A stretch of DNA of 64,000 nucleotides from positions 1,984,001 through 2,048,000 of the forward strand of contig ML058447.1 of NCBI GenBank assembly GCA_003013855.2, given 5' to 3'. The stretch is from Liriodendron chinense (lineage: Eukaryota > Streptophyta > Magnoliopsida > Magnoliales > Magnoliaceae). Positions 1 to 10,940 of the stretch are shown piece by piece. The notes under the pieces were generated by a model that saw only the letters and a list, made by a program, of their open reading frames with translations, was not told the origin of the DNA and did no database searches. Position 1 is the stretch's first letter; the number at the start of each line of letters is the position of its first letter. A program made the position numbers and the translations under genes.

Positions 1-714
1 GATGTGTATAATTTTCTGGACCATATCCTAAAATGAGCTGGCCAAACAGATGGACGGTGTCAATATGCAATACATACATAGAGGTGGCCTCCATAGTCAG
101 GGCCTCACCCTAAGCTGTAACCCCTGCCTCACCTAATCAGTCATCTTGATAGGACTTATGTAAGCCCCAATGGGCCGACAGGCTTCTGGGCTTCCTAGTC
201 CAGCCCAACCTGTTTATAAACGAGCTTGCAAGTTAAGCCCAAGCCCAAGCCTCTGGTCTGATACTCCAGAGTCCAGCCTAAGCCTGATTCGAGGTGGGCC
301 ATGCCCAGAAGCCCGACGGGCCAATCCGGCCATTGACACCCCTAGGCGCACCTAAGTTTTGTAATGGCCTAAAATTTGGTGTGACCCCTCATCTAAGTAG
401 GACACAGGAATTGGATGTGTTGGATGCAGTGGACCCTGTAAACAATCAAAAAGGTTTTAATGGGCGGCATCTATTCTCAACTATTGCATGTGGTGTGGCT
501 CACCTAAGTAATGAATTGACCTGATTTTTAGGCTAGTGGCCCACCATGAAAGGGTGCATCTAATTGATGGGGTGGATGCCCGACATGCATCACAGTGGGG
601 CCACAAAGCTCAAACTCAGTACCTATTAACATCTAAACAAAGTTTCATGTTAAAAAAAAAAAAAAAAAAAGTTTCATGTTAAATTCACAATAGTTTGGTG
701 ATAAATTTGCCGGA

Positions 715-761
<47 letters not shown>

Positions 762-1184
762 AGTGAGATTTTGAAACTATCGAAATATTATTCAAAAATT
801 TCCAAAAAAAATATCGGCTGAATTTGAAATTTTCAGCAATATTTGTGACAATGGTCGTGACCAACTAGTGTTATATGGTTCGAGATGAGCCTTATATCTG
901 AGGTCATCCAAACTTTTGATCTGATGAGATACACAGATAAAGGGTGCTGCCCAAAAATCTTCAAGGTGAAAAGATCGATGCACAGAGCTCAAAGAAGACT
1001 GATTAATAGACAGTCCATATTCAAAGGAGTATGGAACTTTTACAATTGGGGTATCCCCATCCACACAAATGCTCATCATGCAAATGGTTTGAATCACCGA
1101 ATATGGCCTCAAATCCAATTATAGTTTCAATGTGCACTGTAATAGTAGGTTGGAATGTTTTCTATCGAACCTGGTATGATTTAA
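1..1184. other. Intergenic, repeat fragments, no gene
   Basis: Positions 1-110 are the end of a foldback (Mutator-like) repeat of the family described at 4955-5473. Two long A runs follow (about 650-670 and 717-759). Positions 840-1110 resemble dispersed non-coding repeat. Short ORFs here have no recognisable domain and no codon bias that I can see. Confidence 0.6.
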
Positions 1185-2275
1185 GGGCATGTTTGGCCAG
1201 TGGGATTAGACGGTAATAGATGGTATTAGATGGGGTGAAATTTGAAAAGGGCAATCATTACGTGTGGTCGTAGATTGTAGATTGTCTGTTAATAGCATTG
1301 GATTTTCAAAACTCAACCTCATGTTTGGATTGGAGAAGATTATGTGTGTTCAGCAATTCAATCCTATGTATAGCGTTTGGAAGAATGTAAACTCCAACCA
1401 CGAATTATCTTTCTATCCAAGACAGGTAGCAAGCTATGGGCCCCATTATGATGTATGTGTTATATCAACACCATCCATCCACTTTGTCGGAGCATTTTAG
1501 GGTTTGAGCCCAAAAATGAGGCAGATCCAAAGCTTAGGTGGAACACACCATAGAAAGCAGTGGTACAATGATGACCATCGTTGAAACCTTCCTAGGGCCC
1601 ACCGTGATGTCAATTTGTAATCCAACATGTTCGTGAGGTCACACAAACCTGGATGAAGGGGAAACACAATTATCAAGTTCATTCAAAACTTATGTGGCCC
1701 CCAAAAGGTTTCCAATGAGAGGCGTTCAATCCCCACTGCTTTTTGTTGTATGGCCCACTTGAACATTGGATTTGCTTGATTTTTTGGTCCATAGTCCTAA
1801 ACTAATCTCGAAAAATGGATGGATGGTGTGGATATAGCCCAAACATCATAGTGGGAGCCACATCATGGTTAGCTACAAGAAGGTTTCAACGGTGGACACT
1901 TTCGTTCCCATTTTTTCGTGTTGCATGGCCCACTTGAGTTTTGGATCTCACGAATTTTTAAGCTCTTATACTATTATGCCCTTTTAAAACAAATGGAAGG
2001 AGTGGATTTGTCACGACATCATTGTGGGCTCCACACAGCCCCAGGTGCAATCCGCTCTCGATTTTGTCTTTGTCCCTCTCATATTTGTTAGGAGCTTGGC
2101 TAGATTATTAAATATTAAAGTGGGATTGGGAGAATCCCTCTCAACCCGACGTTGTATCGGGTGTGGTTTCCAATGCCCTGATGATGAAGTCCCAAATAGG
2201 GAATAGGTTTGGAAATGTGGGATTTGCGATTCAATCCCTTCTAATACTTTCTAATACAACTATCCAAACAGACCC
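1185..2275. mobile_element. PIF/Harbinger-like element with TAA target duplication
   Basis: The left end reads GGGCATGTTTGGCCAG and the right end reads CTATCCAAACAGACCC, an imperfect inverted repeat of the kind found in Tourist/PIF elements. Both ends are flanked by TAA (1182-1184 and 2276-2278), the usual PIF target duplication. There is no transposase, so it is non-autonomous. A foldback repeat has inserted inside it. Confidence 0.6.
1430..2050. mobile_element. Foldback (Mutator-like) repeat nested in the PIF element
   Basis: The two halves are reverse complements of each other: a 'GGGCCCCATTATGATGTATG' start is mirrored by a 'CATCATTGTGGGCTCC' end. It is one copy of the most abundant repeat family in the window. 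Boundaries are approximate. Confidence 0.6.
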
Positions 2276-2278
2276 TAA

Positions 2279-3938
2279 GGGAAACGGGTATCCCTTAGAA
2301 GTATCAGTATCACTATAAGTTTTATTGATATTGCTAATAAATATCATCGATAATTGAAAATGCAAGGAAACATTGAGCAAACATGGGGAAATGGTGGAAT
2401 TTTCAATGAAACTTCAGGAGATGTGAACATACACATATTTGTATATTTAGGAATAAAACAATTGCAAAAATACTACATATATAACAAGTTCCTATTTAAA
2501 GGGGGCCTAAAAGCATGTATTGTCGTAATAAATTAGTCGAACTATCCCATCCATCCCGTTTATCCATCCATCTCATCTATGCATTCAACCATCCAACTTT
2601 CCATTCAAACATCCACCAATATTTCGAAATATCGACAACACAATATATGCTAAGAAATCGTCAACAATTGAAAAGGAAACAAAAGATTGTGGTTTCAATA
2701 TCAACCATATTGCGATAAGGATAATATTGTGTTGTTATCGATATTATTGTAGGCAAATTGAAAACTGCATACAAACATGAGCTAATAAAAAAAAATTAAT
2801 GGATTTTTTTTAATAAATAGATTTTGGCACATAGCAATACATTGGCTATGTTATCAAAATATCGCCAATTCTCTAGCAATCCAAGCGACATCTGGAATTT
2901 ACATAATAAAAAATATTGGCAACATCAATACATTGGTGATATTTAGCGATACATCACTGATACCTAGAATTTCTGATACTATCATTGTTATCGTCAAGTT
3001 AGAGATACGGGTAATATTGGGTATACTTTGAACAATTGTTCTCCCAAATATTTGTTTGTTGTGTATGGCCAATTCAAAGTAGGTGGATCATCTCTTCCTT
3101 CATTGCCCGACGGCTGGCTTTTTATGGAATAGGATTATGTCCAAGTTTATTGTATGGAAAACTTCCAATGTACCTTGTTGAGTTTGGCATCCGCATAATC
3201 TATCCCGGCGTCAATTCGGATCATTCAACTTTTCTTCCACCACTATGCAAAATCCACCACAATTGGATGTCCTTAAACATTAGTGACTGGATATATCTTC
3301 TAAAATAATCGAGTCCGTTCATTTTTTCATGCCACCAACTGTATGGTTTGGATCATCCAATCAGTATGATTTTTCAAGGTAGAATACAAAGCACGGCCTG
3401 TACCCTAATGGACAGTCCAGATAGGTGATGTGGATGATTTTTCAAGGTAGAATACAAAGCACGGCCTGTACCTAATGGACAGTCCAGATAGGTGATGTGG
3501 ATACCAACGAGCCCAAATCCAACTAGGTGCATGGAAAGGATACATGGACATAGCTCACTAGATCATTTCTCTTTACTAAATTGTTAATTTTTCCAGAGTG
3601 CATTAAAATTGAATAATTGAGTAAAAAAAAAAAAAAAAAACTGAATTAGGAAAGCAAATGACAGGGATTACGAATCTAATTACCTGACAAATGGCCGGGA
3701 TTAAGAATCTGATTACCTAACAAGGCTGATAGAGCTTCAGATCTAACCCTCACTATAATCTCTTCTTCACATCGTAGCTGGCTTTGATGCCTCTTATACC
3801 ACTAAGCTTTTGGTCGTCCTCCGCAAGTAAGAAGCCGCAAGCAAGAACAACGAATCAGAATAAAGAGAAATACCTCTGAACTATGTTTGGACAATGAAGA
3901 AGTCTGATCCTTTAATTTAGATTCTTAACTTAGTAAAA
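2279..3938. other. Intergenic, degenerate repeats, no gene
   Basis: AT-rich, with many 'tatcgat'-like motifs between 2290 and 3010 that suggest an old repeat. No ORF has a recognisable domain. A 68-bp tandem duplication at 3366-3500 is listed separately. Confidence 0.5.
3366..3500. repeat. 68-bp tandem duplication
   Basis: Two head-to-tail copies (3366-3433 and 3434-3500) beginning ATGATTTTTCAAGGTAGAA differ only by one C in a CCC/CC run, so the duplication looks recent. A diverged relative lies near 11600-11670. Confidence 0.9.
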
Positions 3939-5486
3939 GGGACGCGGATTAGCTACTGACATGTTGAGTAGCTATCTCACTACTGAAGTGACGTCACCAA
4001 CTTCTGTGGGCCCCACTATGATGTATGTGTTGTATCCACACCGTCCATTCATTTGGAGAGATCATTTTAGGGCATGATCTAAAGATTGAGACAGATCCAA
4101 AGCTCAAGTGGATCCCCCAAAGAAAAAAGTAAGGACAGTGTCATGACCATTGAAACTTTTCTAGTGCCCACCATGATGTTTATTTGAGATCCAACATGTT
4201 CATAAGTTCACACAGACATGGAAGAAGGGAAACCACAAATATCAGCTTGATTAAAAACTTATGTGTCCCCAAGAAGATTTTAATGTTAGCAGATCAAGCC
4301 CCATTGTTTCCTTTGGTGGGGTCCACTTAAGCTTTGGATCTGTCTCATTCTTCAGATAATACCCTACAATGGTCTCTCCAAATGAATGGATGGTGTGGAT
4401 ACAACACATACATCATGGTGGGGCCCACAGAAGTTGGTGACGTCACTTCAGTAGCTAGATTACTACTGAATTGATGAACAGGATTGATCTCAAATAAACT
4501 TCTGAGCTAAAGAATGAGGGAACATTTTGGGGCATGAGCTAAAGGATGACACAGATCCAAAGCTCAAGTGGACCCCACCAAAGAAAACAGTGAGGACACT
4601 GACATGACCATTGAAACCTTCCTAGGGCCCACCATGATGTTTATTTGAAATCAATACTGTTCATAAGTTCACACAGACATGGAAGAAGGGAAAACATAAA
4701 TATCAGCTTGATCGAAAACTTCTGTTGCCCAAGAAGTTTTTAATGGTAGGAGATCAATCCCCCACTGTTTTCTTTGGTGAAGCATACTTGAGCTTTGGAT
4801 CTGCCTCATTCTTTGGCTCATTACCTAAAAAGATCTCTCCAAATGAATAGATGGTGTGGATACAATACATACATCACAGTGGGGCCCAGAGAAATTGGTG
4901 ACGTCATGACTTCAGTAGCGAGGGAGGTAGCCACTTAACCTGTAGCTAATCCGCGGGCGAGGATTTCCTTCGCAAGGAAGTTTCTGCTCTGGGAACCACG
5001 GTGGGGCCCACAGTGATGTCTTTTTGATAATCCACCCCGTCCATCCGTTTTGGGAGCTCATTTTAGAACGTGAAAACAAAAATGAACCGGATCCAAGACT
5101 CAAGTGGGCTTCACTAAAGGAAAAGGTGGGTAGGTAAATTACTACCGTTGAAACCTCACTGGGGTCCACAGTGATGTTTATATGATATCCATACCGTTCA
5201 TAACGTCACTACTACTGGGATGAACTGGAAGCACAAATATTATCCTGATTCGAAACTCCTGTGGCTCCACAAATATTTCAACTGTGGACGTTCAATCCTC
5301 ACGTTTTCAGCCCACTTGAGTCTTGGATCCTGTTCATTTTTGTTCTCATGTCCTAAATTGAGCTCCAAAACGGATGGATGGGGTGGATTTATCAAAAAAC
5401 ATCGCTTTGAGCCCTACCTTGGTTCCCAGTGCAGGAACTTCCTGCGCAAGGCTTTCCCAGGAAATCCGCGCCCCTAATCCGCGTCC
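3939..5486. mobile_element. Composite (two-core) foldback element ending in GGACGCGGATTAGC
   Basis: The left end reads GGGACGCGGATTAGCTACTG and the right end (5475-5486 plus the part before 4955) is its reverse complement. Between them lie two head-to-tail copies of the common core (about 4005-4430 and 4500-4900), separated by an inner copy of the TIR (CAGAAGTTGGTGACGTCACT). The rightmost terminus is interrupted by the younger element at 4955-5473. I see no clear target duplication for the composite. Confidence 0.55.
4955..5473. mobile_element. Mutator-like foldback element with perfect 9-bp target duplication
   Basis: Long terminal inverted repeats start GGGCGAGGATTTCC and end GGAAATCCGCGCCC and run into the shared 'GTGGGGCCCACAGTGATG' core. 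The flanks carry the same 9 bases, CTAATCCGC, at 4946-4954 and 5474-5482. A 9-bp duplication with long inverted arms fits non-autonomous Mutator-like (MULE) elements. The target was the end of another foldback element. There is no coding capacity. Confidence 0.7.
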
Positions 5487-5504
5487 AAACTTTCGTGGCT
5501 CATT

Positions 5505-6400
5505 AATGGTCAATCAACACTGTTTCTTATGGTATGGTCCACCTGTTAATTGGATCTGTTTCATTTTTCCAATAATGTCATAAAATGGTATGGAAAAACA
5601 GATGGACGGCGTGGATACATAATACATACATCAAGGTGGGCCCACGGTAACCCCATCGTAAGGGCCGCACCGTCGTGGGTGAGGAGTCCCGTGCTTTACC
5701 CTGTTCTTTTTTAATAATGCTCCAGTGAATAGTGCTCTTAGTTGCAGTGGGACACAGAGATGGTTCAATGCATTAATCTAGACTGTTCATTTGATCCATC
5801 ACACATTTGATGAGCTATCCTGTAAAAACCACACTGATCTGATGATCCAATCATCCTTGATCTGGCCCTTTTTTTTTTTTATAGCCCCTCTTTTTCTTGT
5901 TCAACAATTGTTAGAATTTCCTAACAAAAGTGATTTATTAGAATCATAAGCACTCCATGATGGGCCCGAACAATAGATGGATGAATTGTTGATTGAACTT
6001 ATTTCTTGTGAATGGTCTCACCCTCCATATTAAAGGGACATTGATCAAATGGTTAACATTTGCCAGATCGGCATGGTACTTGCATGCCAGCCCAAAAGAT
6101 GTGCCTCAGAAGTTTTGGATCAAGATGATATTTGTTTTTTCCCTTCATCTAGGCTTATATGACCTTATTAATAGATTGGATGGTAAATAAATAGTAGAGA
6201 CTTTAAGGTGCGCCCTAAGAAGTTTTTAATGGGAGGATGGTCAATCACCTATGTTTCTTATGATATGGTCCTCATGATAATTGGACCTGCTTCATTTTTT
6301 AGATAATTCTTTAAATTGATCTAGAAAAACGGATGAATGCTTGGATACATAATACAGGTGCCGCACCAGTCTTGGGTGAGGTTGGGGTCTTACCTAATTC
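5505..6400. repeat. Two partial foldback-repeat copies
   Basis: Positions 5505-5680 and 5985-6390 contain half-copies of the foldback core (for example CATACATCAAGGTGGGCCCA). Between them, 5740-5870 belongs to another dispersed repeat, also present near 16350-16600 and 25130-25400. Confidence 0.5.
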
Positions 6401-7211
6401 ACTCTCAATTCTGACATGCAGAACTTGAGCACATAGGATATTAGTTGATAAAGTGTTTGAGTAGTGATGTCATAATGATGTTGGCCCCTTTGTCAGAAGT
6501 TTTTTTTATAGTCATTTTGGTGCTGTTTGACTTTTTGGGGATGAAAATGCTCATTTGCTCAGTTATCTCTCATACGGCTACAACGGAACGCGGAAGTTGA
6601 GAGGACCTTTTTAGAATGGGGTGTGGGCTCATTGAATCAATGGTTGGAGACACCCTTCGGTCGATTTAATCTATTCATTTTAATCGGACAATCGTGAACC
6701 CATAATAAGATTATTTCAAAAATAAAAATAAAAATTGGAACTTTCTATGGCTCACACCTGCATTAACGCTATGAGTTAATCTTGAACCGTTTCCTCTAGT
6801 GTAGTCCATTCGTGATGAGTTTTACCATCAAACTTAGATAGATTACAACAAATTAAAACCTCCTTCATGTAGACAGCTTGAATTTGCTCCAAGACTATCC
6901 AGTGGGCCTCACATAAGACATGAGTTAGTTCAATAGATGGGTCCCTTGCATGGGAAAGGTTATTTGGCCATTAGGACCGTTGCCACCTCCGTGGGACCCA
7001 ATCTGGCAAGCTTTCAGTGTCATTCCCTCCATTCCAGTGAGCTTTTGAGGGTTTTTTTTTTTTTTTTTTTTATTTTCGGCTATAATCTTCAATATAGAAG
7101 CTATGAAAGCCAAATGTGGATTTATATTAGGATAATAGTGGCTTTTGTTTCTTTTTTTTATGAGTATCAATAATGGAATTTTGAGATAAGGAGGAGGGTG
7201 TGGTGATTCCC

Positions 7212-7250
<39 letters not shown>

Positions 7251-8034
7251 TATGGGTATGAAAGGTGAGAGTTTATGAATGGGATGTATTTTGTAACGAA
7301 AGAATGTTGTAATAGATGAATTTTAAAATGAAATAATGTTCTAATGGATGAATTTTAAAATAAAAGAATGTGGTAATAGATAAATGTAATAAATGTTGAA
7401 ATGTATAAACATTATAGCAAATAAATGTTGTAGTGGAAGACGGTTGAAATGGATGAGTGGTCATAAATGTCATAACTTCATGTGGGTTGCAGATCCAACA
7501 AAATGGGCCACTTTTGGACAATCAAATGGTGTACACATAAAGTAATTCCAAATTCATTTGAAAGTTTATCAAATTACTTTTTCAACAAGTATAAGATTAC
7601 CTTAAATTGGACATGTAAGTATCAATGGTGGTCAGTGTGTATCGGCGAAAACGGTCATAACTCAAACGTTATATATCCAATTTGGGTGATTTGTACTTGC
7701 TATAAAGTTAATTTGATGAACTTTTCATATGGCTTTGGAATCAACACATTTGGACACCATTTGATTGTCCAAAAGTGGGTTGTGTGAAGATAACCTCATC
7801 TCAACACTGAGGTCAAGGCATTGAATCCCAACGTGGGGGGCTAACATTGAAAGGTGACTAACAATGGGATGCGTGAACTAACCCATAAAAAATAAAAATA
7901 AAAAAGAGGGGAAAAAAAAAGAAAAGAAAATTGCTCCCTGTTGATAGGACTGTCAATGGGTCGGGCTGGCTCATCTCGAGCGGGGTTCAAGCTTAAAACT
8001 CCAGCTCATTTCTAAAACAAGCTAAGCTTGATTT
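6400..8034. other. Intergenic with microsatellite and short tandem repeats
   Basis: No gene seen. It holds a T run near 7050, a (TTA)n microsatellite at 7213-7251, a 32-bp tandem repeat starting AATGTTGTAATAGATGAA (7303-7390, about 2.7 copies), and the small inverted-repeat element at 7508-7778. Confidence 0.6.
7508..7778. mobile_element. 271-bp MITE-like element with 25-bp perfect inverted repeats
   Basis: The sequence starting CCACTTTTGGACAATCAAAT at 7508-7532 is repeated exactly as its reverse complement at 7754-7778. The interior is non-coding. The superfamily is unclear because I see no target duplication. Confidence 0.6.
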
Positions 8035-8450
8035 TAACTATCCACCTTGATGTATGTATTCTTAATCCATGCCATCCATCAGTTTTTAAATCTCATTTTA
8101 GGGCATTGTTCGAAAAAATGAAGCAAATCCAAGAAGATTCAAATCTTAATTGGACTGCACCACAAGAAACAACGGTCATCAAAAGCCCAACATTAAAAAC
8201 TTTGTAGGGCGCGCTTAATGTTTATTTTCAATCCATCCTCTTCATAAGGTTACATGGACCAGAACAAATATCAACTTGATCCAAAACTTTTGTGGCCCAC
8301 AAGAAGTTTTTAATTGTGGGTATTTATTCCCTCATGTGTGATCCACTTAAGATTTGGATTTGCATCATTTTTGGGACCATGCTCTAAAACAAGCTGGAAA
8401 ACTGATGAATGAGATAGATATACAACACATACATTGAGATGGGCCCCATG
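8035..8450. mobile_element. Diverged foldback repeat
   Basis: Shows the usual order of the family: a 'TTGATGTATGTATTC' end, a central 'CAAATATCAACTTGATCC' segment, and a 'CATACATTGAGATGGGCCCC' end. More diverged than the copies at 4955-5473 and 42998-43536. Confidence 0.55.
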
Positions 8451-9889
8451 GTCTATGTAACATTCACTAATGTGTTACGGCAGAACCATTGGCACATGTT
8501 GCATACTTAGAGGGATTGAAGATGATGATGTCACATGCGGCACATTGATGCATGTAGAGCACTTTGTATATATGGATTGCAAGAGAAGATGAATGGTATT
8601 ACATGTAGTACTTAGCACATATGGGGGGCATAAGATCGAGAAGATAGATGGGGTCATATGTAACACTTCTATCACAAGTAGGAAGATTTACACGCATCCA
8701 AATTTAGAGATCAAGTGGTAGACTAAATGAAGATAAGGTCTTGGTATAAAAATAACATTTATTCATCTTCCAACAAAGATAGACATACGAAATGTTGTTT
8801 TCCACAAATTCTCAAGTAAAAATGGGCTCAAATAATGAGAAGTGAGTGTCATGGAAATAATGTATACTTTCCTTCACTAGACCAAAATTGTAGATAAGCT
8901 AAAATCGCTTGGTTAAATGACGAACTAAGTCCGTCGCTATTGGAAAATGTCCGTCGCAAATCTGATTTCATGGGGAAATTTAGGGGTTTAATCGTGGTGG
9001 GATTTTGCGACGAACCCGGTCCGTCGCTTCCTATAAAAAAGATAGATTTGGTCTGTGCGACGAACTAAATCCACCGCATATCTAAATTACGTGGCAGAAC
9101 GATTCAGCCAACATGATTCCTTTTTTCATCAGCGATGAACAAAATTCGTTGTTAAATCAAGGATTTTATAAGATTTTTTTTCTAAAAAATTGTGATATTT
9201 AAAAAAACAAAAACTAGGATTAAAATGACGTAGAGATTAAAAAGAAACTTTAGTTTAAAAATTTTCAAAAGACTTGTGATTTAAAAAAACAAGAGTTTGG
9301 AAAAATTAATTTGATATTTTGAAAATAAAAATGTAAAGTTTAAAGAAAATTGGAATTTTGATAAATGAAAATTTAGATTTAAAAAAATCGAGATTGAGAA
9401 AAACAAAAGACCTTTTCAAGAAGAAAGTCAAGAGAATAACTTCCAATAATAGGATTGATCAAATTCTGTGATCAGGCCATCCTAAAGTTGATTTGAACAG
9501 TCAGATATGTTCACAGCGTGCTAATTAGGACAGAGCACAACTTCAACCCAATCTGACCTGAAATGAATCAGATCTGTCTAAAACAGTTTTTAAATGGACA
9601 TAATCAGTTTGTCTAGATCTAGACAGATTTTGGACAATCTTATCGGTCAAGATTGAAGAGTAAATGACTTTAGATGTTTGGATTAAATTTCAATCAAATC
9701 TACTAATTGGATTGCAAGATACAGCCTGTCATATTGTTGATCAATCTTGTCTGACCAGATCGGACGAGTCCAGTTAAATTGAAGTTCTTGGTGAGTAGAA
9801 TAGAGTTATTTAAATTGAGATTACACGGATAGGGTAACTGGTGTAAATTGGCTAGTGACCCTGCCACTAACCAATTGCTAATGACCGGT

Positions 9890-10345
9890 GCTCCGTGAGC
9901 CCTATCATGATGTAGGTGTTTCATCCATACTGTCTATACATTTTTCCATATCATTTTATAATATGAGCCCAAAGAGGTAGATCCAAATCTCAAGTGGACC
10001 GCATCATTGGAAACCATGTGAATTGAACGACCACCACTAAAAACTTCTTTGGGCATGGAAGTTTTGAAACAAGCTAATATTTGTTTTTTCCCTGCATCCG
10101 GGCATGTATGGACCTAATCAAGAGGTTGGATGTCAAATAAACATTACAATTGGGCCAGGAGGTTTTTAATGGTGGACATTCAATCACTGTTGTTTTCCTA
10201 TGGTGTGGTCCACTCGAGATTTAGATTTGGCTCATTTTTTTGGATCAAGCCCTAAAATGATCTTGATAAATGGATGGACAGCGTGGATAAAACACATACA
10301 TCATGGTGGGGCCCACAGAGCACCGACCACTAGCCAAGCTTACTA
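9890..10345. mobile_element. Foldback repeat inside the CACTA-like element
   Basis: GGTGCTCCGTGAGCCC on the left is mirrored by GGGCCCACAGAGCACC on the right, with the usual family core between. The flanking 'CTAGTGACC' and 'GACCACTAGCC' resemble the ends of the copy at 45696-46229. Confidence 0.6.
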
Positions 10346-10371
10346 AGGTAAAAGTAAGTGGGTGTTACCCT

Positions 10372-10690
10372 AACCGTGTTAGGCCTACCTTGATGTATTC
10401 TGTGTATATCCACTCCGTCCATCTGTTTTTCCATTTAGGTTTAGGACGAGATCCTAAACCTTAATAAGATCCAAATTTCAGGTGTATCACGGTGGGCTCT
10501 AGAAAGTTTTTAACGGTAAGAGTTCAATCTCTACTCCTTCATGTGGTGTGGTCCATTCGAGATATAGATCTATCTAATTTTTTGTTTCATACGCTAAAAT
10601 GATTTTTCACAATAGATGGACGGCGTGGATAAAACATATAGATCACGGTGGGCCCCACAGATCCCCTGACATGACCGTCCGTCTCCAGCT
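10372..10690. mobile_element. Shortened foldback repeat
   Basis: Family core with an internal deletion. It ends in ATCACGGTGGGCCCCACAG, and an 'AATCCGCGTCC' end motif follows at about 10709. Confidence 0.5.
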
Positions 10691-10739
10691 AGGTCCGGGT
10701 ATTACTCAATCCGCGTCCGTCCCCGACAGAGGGAAACCA

Positions 10740-10940
10740 ATTCTCCCTCCCTCTTTTTCGTTCCCTCCTCAAAACCCTTCTTCCGTCTCTCCCTCCCTCT
10801 TTCATTTTCTCGTGTCCGGATCTCTCCCTCTCAAAACCCTTCTTCTGTCTCTCTCCCTCACTCTCTCTCTCCTCCACCTCTCCCTCTCGACCATCGCGGC
10901 CATCTTTCCGATTGTCGAGGAGCATCATCAGATCTCCCAA
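10740..10940 (+). other. Pyrimidine-rich 5' leader-like segment with possible splice donor
   Basis: A CT-rich tract like a plant 5' UTR runs into GAGCATCATCAGATCTCCCAAG followed by a good donor, GTATAAT, at 10941. Together with the exon-like piece at 15295-15412 this suggests a captured or degenerate gene inside the CACTA-like element. I do not recognise the protein. Confidence 0.3.
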
